From positions 49,710,760-49,774,759 of the forward strand of contig CP136069.1 of assembly GCA_032622095.1 (NCBI GenBank): a DNA stretch of 64,000 nt, read 5' to 3'. The position numbers and the translations under genes were made by a program. A model generated the notes under the pieces. It was not told the origin of the DNA, searched no databases, and saw only the letters and a list, made by a program, of their open reading frames with translations. Of this stretch, positions 11,141 to 20,722 are shown piece after piece. The stretch's first letter is position 1. Each line of letters starts with the position of its first letter. The stretch is from Siphonodentalium dalli (lineage: Eukaryota > Mollusca > Scaphopoda > Gadilida > Siphonodentaliidae).

Positions 11141-14100
11141 TTGATAATGGGTGATACAATGTTACATAGGGCAAGAATCGGTGCATTTCACAATCTTGCT
11201 GTCAGGCTGTCAGGGAGGGGGCGTCTCTGTGTGAAACAATCAAAAACATGCTTGTTTTATATCATGTTACGCTTACGTGGACTGGATCTTATAACTGCCT
11301 TAACATTGACACTGTTGGTTTTCATTTTCTTCCCGATGGAACAATTCTGCGCTCTCAAACATATCTTGGCAGGCAAGAAACTATCTAATTCTCCAAATTC
11401 CGATGATAAAAAGACGAAGTTGAACACTAAATTTGCGATGTCACACACAACTGTATTCCTCTTCACATGCGTGACATTTCTAACAGTATTAGCGGTATCT
11501 TTAGCAAAGGCTCTTTTGATCCTGGCAGGAGACGTGGAGACTAACCCAGGCCCCTCAACCGAACAACACAATCACTCGGTACTTGTACTGAATACACAGA
11601 GTATCAGAAATAAAGTAGATATACTTGCAGCCGAAACATCAACTGGGGAATACGACATATGTCTATTAACCGAATCATGGCTCGATCATTCTATCCCGGA
11701 TTCAGAAATCCATCTTCCTGGCTACCATGATCCTGCCCGCAAAGACAGGATAGATGGCAGAACAGGAGGGGTGTGTGTATTTACGTTCGTGACACTATAC
11801 CATTCAAAATATGCGATGAACTTGACAGTGACGAAGTAGAAAATATCTGGATAGAGGTTACAATTAACACAAAACGTTGTCTTGTAGGATGTTTTTATCG
11901 CCCTCCCAACTCCCCCGCAAGCCTGTGGACAAAAATTAATGATAACATTTCTCTTGCGCGCGATAGCGACCTGGATGTCATAATAGGTGGAGATTTCAAT
12001 GAAAACTATGTACGCAACGGTAATGGTAAAATAAACGGCATATGTAGCGAACGAGGTCTGACCCAACTGGTCACTGATAAAACGCATTTTACTGAAAATT
12101 CCTCATCCATTCTCGACTTGCTCATGACTAGCAACCCTGACCTTGTTGATTCCCCTTGTGTTCTTGGCAACATATTCGACAACACAATTAGGTATCACTG
12201 TCCGGTCGTTGCTCAGATAAAACTTTTGAAAAATAAATCGGCTACAACTCTCACTAGACGTATCTGGAATTATAATCTGGCTGATTTCGATACCATGAAC
12301 GAAGACTTCTTGAGCTGGAACTATGATGATAATATACCATTTGAACTTTCAGCTCATGCAGATAACCTGACTGCAAAAATTCAAAAGGTATGCAGTGACA
12401 ATATCCCCAATAAGATAGTTCTTATCCGGAAAGGTAGTCCCCAATGGCTTACGTGTAATGTACGGAAACTGATGAGGCAACGAAATCGATTACATAAGAT
12501 AGCTAAAAGGAAAAACACACCACAAACATGGGCAAACTTCAGATCTAAACGTAATGAAACTACATCGGCTATTAGAAAAAGCAAACGTGATTATGACACC
12601 AAGAATGAGAACACATTGAATAGCCCATCACATGACCAGTCTTCCTGGTGGAAAACCCTCCAAAAAATAGTATTTGCTACCAGTGATAGATCAATACCCC
12701 CCTTGAACACCAACGGCGACTTCCTGATCTCACCAACTGAAAAAGTAAATGCTTTCAATTCGTATTTTTGTAAAATTTCATCAGTTGATGACATCGGGAA
12801 ACGCCTACCAGTCATTGAACCGGATAACTCCATATCCACATTAAGCGATATAAAAATCACAGCCCCTGACATTTACAAAGCGTTAAAAAGTCTTAAAATA
12901 TCTAAGTCAAGTGGGCCCGACGGAATAAGTCCGAGAGTTTTGAAAAGCTGTGCCTCCTCGCTCTGTGAACCTCTTGAATTCTATTTTAGAACATTTACCG
13001 AAAACAATTACTACCCACACCAGTGGAAGCGTTCACATGTTACACCTATATTTAAGAGTGGTGATCCCGGTCTTATATCAAATTACCGACCAATTTCTCT
13101 ACTAAGCTGCGTCTCAAAGGTCTATGAAAAATGTATTTATAAATATCTATGGGAATTTCTTGATGAAAACAAACTCCTATCATTTTATCAAGCTGGTTTC
13201 ATGCGCAACGATTCAACAGTTTTTCAACTTACCGAAATATATGACAATATATGTCGATCATTAGACGACGGAAAAGAGGTCCGGTGTATATTCTGTGACA
13301 TAAGTAAAGCATTCGATAAAGTCTGGCACCGTGGCCTCTTGAACAAACTGACAAAAATTGGTATAAGAGGAAACTTTTATAACTTGATGAAATCGTATCT
13401 AGAATGTAGACAACAACAGGTTGTCATAGACGGCACACGTTCGGAACTACAAGATGTAACAGCAGGTGTGCCGCAAGGGTCAGTATTAGGCCCACTTCTG
13501 TTTTTAATTTATATTAATGATATAACCGAAAATATACGGTGCAACAATCGTCTATTTGCTGATGACACTTCTCTATTTCTTACTATCGAAGACCCCACCA
13601 TGGCCGCAAAACTAATCAACGATGACCTCGAAACTCTCATGTGTTGGGCATCAGAATGGCTTGTAAAATTCAATCCCCTGAAAACGGAATCTCTCTTAAT
13701 CTCCAGGAAAGAAACACCAGTATATCATCCACATTTGACCATGGGAACCGCGACAATTGTTGAGGTTGACAGCCATAAACATCTGGGACTTACTTTCGAC
13801 AACATGGGCTCTTGGGGTATCCACATCAGATCTATGCTTGACAAAGCATGGAGTCGAGTAAATCTAGTACGTAAACACAGATACAAGCTAAGCAGAGTAA
13901 CGCTTGAAAAAATACATTATACATTTATCCGACCAATACTGGAATATGCCTCCCCTGTTTGGGATAACTGCCCTGATTATCTTAGTGATGACATTGAAAA
14001 GGTTCAGTATGAAATGGCCCGAATAGTAACAGGTGCAACCATCAGTACGAGTAACGCGTGCCTTTTGTCAGAGACTGGCTGGGAACTCCTCTCTTCACGC

Positions 14101-14709
14101 CGTAGAAAACACAAGCTATGCCAATTTTTTAAAATGATACGAGGAACTGCTCCATCAATTTTAAGAAATTATGTACGACCAATTCAGGCAAATAATTCCA
14201 GATATAACTTAAGATTTGAACATATAAGACTACCCTCGAATATTAATTATGACTATTATATGGATTCTTTCTTACCATCTGCAATTACCGAATGGAACAA
14301 ACTGTCAGAAACTACAAAGAGCAGCAGTACAATCGAAGACTTCAAAAAGGAACTGAACAGTGACAATATACGTCCACCTGCCTATTTTTATCATAGTAAA
14401 TGTCGTAAATCTCATATCCTCCATACCCGGTTAAGATTGAACTGCAGCCACCTAAGTGGTGACCTGACAGATAACCATGTAAAAATTTCCCCCTTCTGTC
14501 TATGTGGGGAATTTGAGACAACTTACCACTATCTCTTTGAATGTACTTTTTATCAAGAGCCCAGAAGAGAACTATATGACTCCCTACCAAATGTTGCCTT
14601 ATCTGAGAATACACTAATGCGGGGGTCAAGAGAGCTTAGTCTTCGCGAAAACAAACAAATATTTAATGCAGTACAGACATATATTATGAGAACAAAAAGA
14701 TTTCCATGA
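11141..14709 (+). pseudogene. LINE polymerase (2A, AP endonuclease, RT), one frameshift
   Basis: The frame from 11141 has two hydrophobic stretches, then GDVETNPGP, the consensus of ribosome-skipping 2A peptides, followed directly by the AP-endonuclease (VLVLNTQSIRNKVD, LLTESWLD). At 11771-11778 a GT run shifts the frame; coding resumes from 11773 as VCIYVRD and continues to 14709. The second part has GGDFNENY (endonuclease), YRPISLLSCVSKVYEK, CDISKAFDKVWH (RT motif A), AGVPQGSVLGPLLF, RLFADDTSLF (catalytic FADD) and a C-terminal CxCG...ET..H.LFEC motif typical of the CR1/jockey groups. About 1,190 codons in all. Two extra bases in the GT run explain the break. 2A motifs of this kind are known in APE-type LINEs of sea urchins, lancelets and molluscs. 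Confidence 0.9.
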
Positions 14710-15039
14710 TCTGTATGGGTAACAAATTGCTTTGGATTCCGGCCGCGTTATGCGGCAGCACGATGTTCTCCATTATATATGTAGTACTAAATGTCTTCCG
14801 ATAACGATTATTTTGTAAGTTACTTTACTTGTCACTATCCTGTATATACGTGAAATGATTCTACGTGAAGAATGCAGCGATATTCACAGTAAACCCCATT
14901 GAAATAGGAATTGGCCATTGCGATTGACGCCCTCCCATGGAGCCTGACGCATGCATATTACTACGAGCATAATTTTCATCACGCAGCAACTAAATTATTG
15001 AAAACTCTGTCCCCTCTACTTTCTCACTCTCCCTCTCAT

Positions 15040-15040
<1 letters not shown>

Positions 15041-15122
<82 letters not shown>
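15041..15122. repeat. (CT)n microsatellite
   Basis: About 40 CT dinucleotides in the 3' region of the LINE. Apparent proteins here of Leu-Ser or Arg-Glu repeats are artefacts of this tract. Confidence 0.97.
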
Positions 15123-15127
<5 letters not shown>

Positions 15128-15415
15128 CCTGCTATCCCTAACACTATCTTCCCGCTGTGTCCATCCCAACTTAAACATAGTTACTTCTCCTTTAAAAAAT
15201 ATTATTTCTATTATTTCCCGTCTGATCGATACCCCTCCCTCACTTATTGGGGAAGGGGCATGTCGCCAAAGAGGAGAAGACTTCATATAAGCCCTCGGGC
15301 TTGTTGTCTGATCCTCATTTCCATACATTATCTCTTATATGTTGTATATGTATGTCATTTGTGTATTATGTGTATTATGTTTGGATTTGGAAATAAAAAT
15401 ATGTTTACACTAAAA

Positions 15416-15930
15416 CGGCCGAACCGATTTCGATGAAACTTGGTATGTGGGGGTATTTTCGGCCGAGAACTGGCATAGGCCTATTAATTTGTCCGTGCGA
15501 CATGACCTTGACCTTGAAATCGGGTAATTTCAAGGTCAAACGCCCGAATATCACGGGATTTCGATGAAACTTGGTATGTGGGGGTACTTTCTTATGGCGA
15601 GTCTCTTAAGCATATTCATGTGCCCGTGCGACGTGACCTTGACCTTGAAATCGGGTAACTTCAAGGTCAAATCGCCAATTTTGATGGGATTTCGACGAAA
15701 TTTGATACGTGGGGTTACTTTTGTCCACTGATTGTTTTGGACGGGTCCAATCGTGACCCCGACCAGACCTTGACCTTCAAAATTATCAATTCAAGGTCAA
15801 ATCGGGTAAAACCGGATCGATTTCGACGGGCACGTTTGTCGGGTACTTTTGTCCGGGCAGTGTTTTTGGACTGGTCAAATCGTGACCCCAATTGACCTTG
15901 ACCTTCAAAATGGCCAATTCAAGGTCAAAG
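15416..15930 (+). repeat. Helitron 3' minisatellite (GACCTTGACCTT units)
   Basis: Four to five diverged units of roughly 110-125 bp repeat the pattern GATTTCGATGAAACTTGG ... GTGACCTTGACCTTGAA ... TTCAAGGTCAAA. The paired GACCTTGA/TTCAAGGTC motifs inside each unit are inverted repeats. The array runs up to the terminal hairpin. Confidence 0.85.
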
Positions 15931-16092
15931 CCCGGACGAAGTCGGGTCACCTTCTAGTCTATTATATATTTTGGAAGATCTGTCTGTGTGTGTGTTCGCG
16001 ATGAACTCGAAAACGGCCGACCCGATTTCGATGAAACTTCGCATGTGAGGCTACTGTCGGCCGGGAAGTGGCATATTCATATTAATTTACCC

Positions 16093-17015
16093 GCAGTGCT
16101 AATTGCTTTATACAATACGCTCTTTAACTATTACCATATTCGGGTTGCTTAACAGATAACGCTCTTTATCCAGCGAACCGTTTATTTACGATCAACACAG
16201 CGCTTCTGCGGAAATTAGTTTACAGTGAGCCGCAGTGTTAAACTGTGACTGTTCAGATTTCTACTGCCTCTTTGTACATGTTCCTAATATAATCATTGTT
16301 TGACGCCATTCATTTCCTTAGCGCGCATGACATTGTTTTTTGTGAATTTCTATAGTTTCTGAATTCAGACATTGACATTCTTGAAATGTTCCACGCAACT
16401 GCAGACTGTTTTATTCTATTAGTGAATTCACACTGTTTTATGCATTGTTTATAAATTGTCTATCGAAATTTGTATTCTCGAGACACATTGATATTATTTT
16501 TGGGAATTCAGACTGTTTCATAGTTTACAACAATGAGCCGCACTGCTAAATTGCCTTAGCGAGCATTGGCATTCTTTTGGGGATTTTTATAGTTTGTGAA
16601 TTCAAACATTGACATTCTTTTTGTTAATTCAGACTGTTGACTGTCTTATAGTTTGTGAATTCAGACTGTTGACTGTTTTATAGCGAGCATCAGTGCTAAA
16701 TTGTCTTCAAAATTCATATATCGGGATCCGCAGTGCTAATTTATTTATACAATACGCTCTTTAAATATTACCATATTCGGGTTGCTTAACAGATAACGCT
16801 CTTTATCCAGCGAACCATTTCTTTACGATCAACACAGCGCTTTTGCGGAAATTAGTTTACAATGAGCCGCAGTGCTAAACTGTGACTGTTCAGATTTATA
16901 CTGCCTCTTTGTACATTTTCCTAATATAATCATCGTTTGACGCCATTCATTTCCTTAGCGAGCATTGACATTCTTTTTTGTCAATTTTTATAGTTTGTGA
17001 ATTCAGACATTGACA
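16093..17015 (+). repeat. About 290-bp direct repeat inside Helitron B
   Basis: Bases 16093-16385 and 16727-17015 are close copies (shared CGCAGTGCTAATT..., ACGCTCTTTA twice, GACGCCATTCATTT). Parts of the unit recur at 17030-17180 and 17220-17345. The surrounding sequence is a patchwork of the same motifs (GTGAATTCAGAC, GACATTCTT). Confidence 0.85.
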
Positions 17016-17445
17016 TTTTCCTAAAATCATCATTCTTTGACGCCATTCATTTGCCTCATTCTCACGTCAAGCTAATCTGTTCAGATTTGTTTTGATAACT
17101 GAAATACTGCCTCTTTGTACATTTTCCTAATATCATTGTTTCACGCCATTCATTTGCCGAATTCTCACGTCGACACCCATTTGAACAATCTTTTTTGTGA
17201 ATTGTTATAGTTTGTGAATTCAGACACGTCAAGCTAAACTGTGACTGTTCAGATTTGTTTTGATAACTGAAATACTGCCTCTTTGTTCATCTTCCTAGTA
17301 TAATTATTGTTTGACGCCATTCATTTGCCTGATTCTCACGTCAAGCTTCCATCGATTTGTGAATATCTTTTATCCATTGTTTATAAATTGTCTATCGAAG
17401 TTTGTATGAGCCGCAGTGCTAAACTGTGACTTCTGATTTGTTTTA

Positions 17446-17600
17446 TTAACGAGGACGATATACCTCATATGAGTCGTTATGGCTGCTTGGCATATAGGAC
17501 ATTCCTTCTTAATTTTCATCCACTCAAGAATACAAACTTCACAAAAGGAATGCAAACGATCCAAACTTATTCCACCATTTTTTAGGGTGTTGGTGAGTTA
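17446..17600 (-). pseudogene. Captured RING-finger fragment, RNF8-like
   Basis: On the minus strand this encodes LHSFCEVCILEWMKIKKECP followed by ICQAAI. This matches the second half of a C3HC4 RING finger (H-x-F-C-x2-C-I-x2-W ... C-P-x-C) and by spacing and wording most resembles the RING of RNF8-type E3 ubiquitin ligases. The first zinc-binding cysteines are missing. On both sides the sequence returns to the Helitron's own repeat (CAGTGCTAAACTGTGAC), so the piece looks like a captured gene fragment. It has no start of its own and is unlikely to work as a ligase. Confidence 0.6.
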
Positions 17601-17996
17601 AAACATAACTATAACTAACAACACAACTATAAAAAAAACAACAAAACTATAAAACTATAACTATAAAAAAAACTATAAATCTATAACTATAAATTAAAAA
17701 TATATTTAACAAGTGAAACAACAGAACCATGTTTACTCAAACAATCAGTTTCTGCCGGCGCGTCCCTGACGAGTTTTCGATGCCGATCGTTTCGGGCGAT
17801 GAAAGAAAACGAAACACCTGCTCAAATATGACTCCTAAATGACCGAGTCCCTATAACTATCTTTAATTGTGACTACGATCCGAGCAACGGTGTCGGGCGG
17901 TATAAAGTATATGCTGACCACTATTCTCACGATAACTGTTGGATTTATTTCTACCATTACAGAATAGTTAGCTCAGAAGAACAAACAAATCAAACT
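17601..17996 (+). promoter_or_regulatory. Possible Helitron promoter region
   Basis: After a run of AACTATAA-type simple sequence (17600-17710), a GC-richer segment contains TATAAAGTATAT at about 17900. It precedes the stem-loops and the Rep start at 18197. A promoter role is inferred only from the TATA-like box and position. Confidence 0.35.
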
Positions 17997-18128
17997 GGCC
18001 CTTCTCGGCGCCACGTTCTTCTGACAAGAATCATAATTTTAAACGGCACTTTTCAGGACCACCTCATTATTTCAACGGCCCTTTTCAGGGCCACCTATTT
18101 TTTCTAACGGCCCTTTTCAGGGCCATCT
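17997..18128 (+). promoter_or_regulatory. Tandem histone-type 3' stem-loops
   Basis: Two copies of GGCCCTTTTCAGGGCC (18077-18092 and about 18109-18124), each with a preceding AAC and a following CCA, fit the replication-dependent histone mRNA 3' stem-loop exactly: six-base-pair stem with GG..CC and a TTTC loop. Two degenerate copies precede them (17997-18012 and about 18044-18059). Spacing is 32-46 bp. In histone mRNAs this hairpin binds SLBP and replaces a poly(A) tail. No histone coding sequence lies beside them. They sit just upstream of the Rep reading frame, where a 3'-end signal is unexpected. Confidence 0.75.
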
Positions 18129-18196
18129 CATAACTATATAGAACAAAATTTGTTTCTCATAAGTCTTATATACATTGTCTATAACATATCGCGTCG

Positions 18197-19598
18197 ATGC
18201 CACCCAAAAAGTCAAATATCGGTAGGAAAAGTAAGAACAAGCGACGCGTGGCTACAGCTAGACTTGCCGAGACGGACGAGAAACGTGCCCGTCGTCTCGA
18301 TGAAAACAGACTTGCCACAGAGGCTGCACCGGTTGCCGAGACGGACGAGCAACGTGCCCGTTGTCTCGATGAAAACAGACTTGCCACAGAGGCTGCACCG
18401 GTTGCCGAGACGGACGAGAAACGTACCCGTCGTCTCTATGAAGACAGACTTGCCACAGAGGCTGCACGAGTTGCCGAGACGGACGAGCAACGTGCCCGTC
18501 GTCTCTATGAAAACAGACTTGCCACAGAGGCTGCACGAGTTGCCGAGACGGACGAGAAACGTGCCCGTCGTCTCGATGAAAACAGACTTGCCACAGAGGC
18601 TGCACGAGTTGCCGAGACGGACGAGCAACGTGCCCGTCGTCTCGACGAAAACAGACTTGCCACAGAGGCTGCACCGGTTGCCGAGACGGACGAGCAACGT
18701 GCCCGTCGTCTCGATGAAGACAGACTTGCCACAGAGGCTGCACGAGTTGCCGAGACGGACGAGCAACGTGCCCGTCGTCTCTATGACAACAGACTTGCCA
18801 CAGAGGCTGCACGAGTTGCCGTGACGGACGAGCAACGTGTCCGTCGTCTCGATGAAGACAGACTTGCCACAGAGGCTGCACGGGTTGCCGAGACGGACGA
18901 GCAGCGTGGCCGTCGTCTCGATGCAGATGCTCGACGACATCAGCATTCTGACGACCGGTGGTTGGACGCGGCATTTGCCTACTCACCTGATATAGAGTAC
19001 CAGTCATCACCTGAGGTGCAAATTGGTGCCATGACAGGTATGTGCCCTCGGTGTGAGGCACTCAAGTGGCTGGGGGAATCGCCTGGAATGTGCTGTTCCA
19101 ATGGAAAAGTGTCTGTGCCATTGCACCCAGACCCTCCCCAGCAACTCAAAGATCTTCTCGGTTGAGTTTCTCCAGATTCTAATCATTTCCTGCAGAATAT
19201 CAGACGGTATAACTGTGAATTCCAAATGACATCATTTGGGGGAAATATTGTCACTGAGGGGGGTTTATGCCAACATTCAAAGTTCAAGGGCAGGTATACC
19301 ATACGATGGGATCACTCCTTCCTCCCGCCGACCAGGAAGCAAAGTTCTTGCAGTTGTATTTCGTTGGTGATGACCAGAGAGAAGCTGATCTTCGCTCCTC
19401 CCTTCTTGACCTTAGACCTCAGCTCACGCTGGCATTGCAAGACATGCTCCATTCGGCAAATTGAGTTTCAAGTATGCACTTGACTCCGACATTGGCCCGA
19501 ATATGCAAATTGTCATCAACGCTGATAAGAGACCAACAGGGCAGCACCGTGGTCGTTTTAATGAACCAACTTATGGCGTCTTTAAATCACACGATTAG
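18197..19598 (+). pseudogene. Helitron Rep N-terminal region, decayed
   Basis: ATG at 18197 (MPPKKSNIGRKSKNKRR) opens a 322-codon frame. It has about ten 23-residue charged repeats (RRLDENRLATEAARVAETDE type), then CPRCEALKWLGESPGMCC and PPQQLKDLL, the zinc-finger-like N terminus of animal Helitron Rep proteins. After a TGA at 19163-19165 the family sequence continues in frame (FLQNIRRYN), shifts at a G run near 19260 into MPTFKVQGQVYH ... FLQLYFVGDD, and shifts again near 19463 to VINADKRPTGQHRGRFNEP. The Rep endonuclease and helicase domains are absent. The repeats are near identical at DNA level (69-bp units), so long open frames on the other strand and in other frames are artefacts. Confidence 0.85.
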
Positions 19599-20130
19599 AT
19601 TCCTCGTATCGTGAATAAGAACGTGTATCAATTTGGTGGAAATTGGCGCTAAAAATATTGTGTATCAATTTTGGCACCCCTCTCCCTTTCAGTGCACCCC
19701 TGACTCGAATGAGGCCACATTTAACAGATTTAAGCCACACCATCAGACTCCTCATACCATGGGGATGATTTTGTATAAGTGTGGTGGCAATCGGCGACTA
19801 AACCCATTCTTATCAAATTAAGTGCCCACCCCACCCCCCCCCCCCCCCAATCTCTCATCCAAACGACAACAATTTTGCGTTGTTAAATCGCACAATTAGA
19901 TCCCTTGTATCATGAAGAATAATATATATCAATTTGGTGGAAATCGGCACTAAAATTAGTTTTATAAATGTTGGTGCCCCTCTCCCTTCCGTGCATCACT
20001 GACTAGATCGACGCCACTTTTGACATATTTAAACCACACCATTAGATTCTTCATATCATGGGGATGATTATATGTAAGTTTCGTGGCAATCGGCGACAAA
20101 CAAATCTGCCCCTCCCCATTTTCTGCCCCT
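19580..20130 (+). repeat. Helitron 3' tandem repeats, about 150-bp units
   Basis: Four diverged units begin at about 19580, 19730, 19882 and 20027. Each has a TTTAAAYCRCAC segment, a TTAGAT(T/C)C segment, then GGTGGAAATYGGCGACTAAA and a C-rich tail. A poly-C run lies at 19834-19849. Confidence 0.8.
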
Positions 20131-20336
20131 GACAACAACGGCGTCACTTTAGAAGATTCTAACCCCCACCATTATCCCCAAGTTATCCCCAAATCAAATC
20201 GGGTTAAACTGGCGGATTTCGGTATCCGCTGGGCCGATTTCCCGGTATCCGCTGGGCCGATTTCCACAATTTTTGGGGTGTTGGTGTTTGACCCCACCTG
20301 TCAGTGACCTTCAAAATGGTCAATTCAAGGTCAAAG

Positions 20337-20363
20337 CCCGGACGAAGTCGGGTCACCTTCTAG
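20337..20363 (+). terminator. Helitron 3' hairpin and CTAG end
   Basis: CCCGGACGAAGTCGGG can form a six-pair stem with one bulged G and a GAA loop. TCACCTT separates it from the terminal CTAG. The identical arrangement is at 15931-15957. This is the classic Helitron replication-termination structure. Confidence 0.85.
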
Positions 20364-20722
20364 TAAGATATATACATGAACATATTCATATATTTAAAAT
20401 ACAGCATAATGTCAATAACAAAAATAATTTCCTGGTATTTTCTGGAGGGGGGACTTTCGCTGGCAACTCACACACGCCTTACACACGTTCAAAATCGAAG
20501 ACACCTCATGCTTGTTTTTGATTACACGGACTATGTTTATCACTGGAATGTCACCAGAAATAGTTTTGTATGCTTTTAAACATACATGTAATTTATAGTC
20601 TCCGATATGACAAAAATTGCCTCTATCGGTGCCCGGAATTTATATAGCGTTAATTCGACAATCATCAACAAGTGAAAAACGAACAGAATCATAAATAGTT
20701 ATTTGTCCTCAAAGTACTCACA
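20364..20722. other. Non-coding, nothing recognised
   Basis: Lies between the Helitron end and the 3' end of the L1/Tx1-like LINE. No poly(A) tract or target duplication for the LINE was found here. Confidence 0.45.

Larger units (their letters stand above)
9761..15411 (+). mobile_element. CR1/jockey-group LINE, near full length
   Basis: The element sits between two copies of AAAA (9757-9760 and 15412-15415) in Helitron A. It has about 1.4 kb of 5' sequence without a recognisable ORF1, one long polymerase reading region (11141-14709), and a 700-bp 3' region holding a (CT)n tract and an AATAAA at about 15391. Only one frameshift is visible in the polymerase, so the insertion is probably young. 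Exact ends are inferred from comparison with Helitron B. Confidence 0.72.
9662..15957 (+). mobile_element. Helitron A, split by a LINE
   Basis: The 5' end TCTATTATATATTTTGG at 9662 follows an A and matches the start of Helitron B at 15958. The 3' end has a hairpin (15931-15946, CCCGGACGAAGTCGGG) seven bases before CTAG (15954-15957). A 5' TC, a 3' hairpin, a CTRR end and no target duplication define Helitrons. Bases 9741-9760 match Helitron B up to a run of four A; the matching sequence resumes at 15412 with AAAACGGCCGA. The 5.65 kb between is a LINE insertion. No Rep coding remains in this copy. Confidence 0.8.
15958..20363 (+). mobile_element. Helitron B, joined directly to Helitron A
   Basis: It starts with TCTATTATATATTTTGG at 15958, immediately after the CTAG of Helitron A, and ends with a hairpin at 20337-20352 and CTAG at 20360-20363, followed by T. 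The outer flanks of the pair are A (9661) and T (20364), the expected A|T target. At 4.4 kb it is too short for a full Rep-helicase gene; only an N-terminal part is present (18197-19598). It also carries long direct repeats, a RING fragment, histone-type stem-loops and 3' minisatellites. Confidence 0.85.

Noticed and set aside
14911-15328. Leu-Ser and Arg-Glu repeat proteins
   Set aside because: Translations of the (CT)n tract in the LINE 3' region.
18150-19061. Several long overlapping frames on both strands
   Set aside because: They are other-frame readings of the 69-bp repeat that encodes the 23-residue repeats of the Helitron Rep N terminus, the only frame with family motifs downstream.
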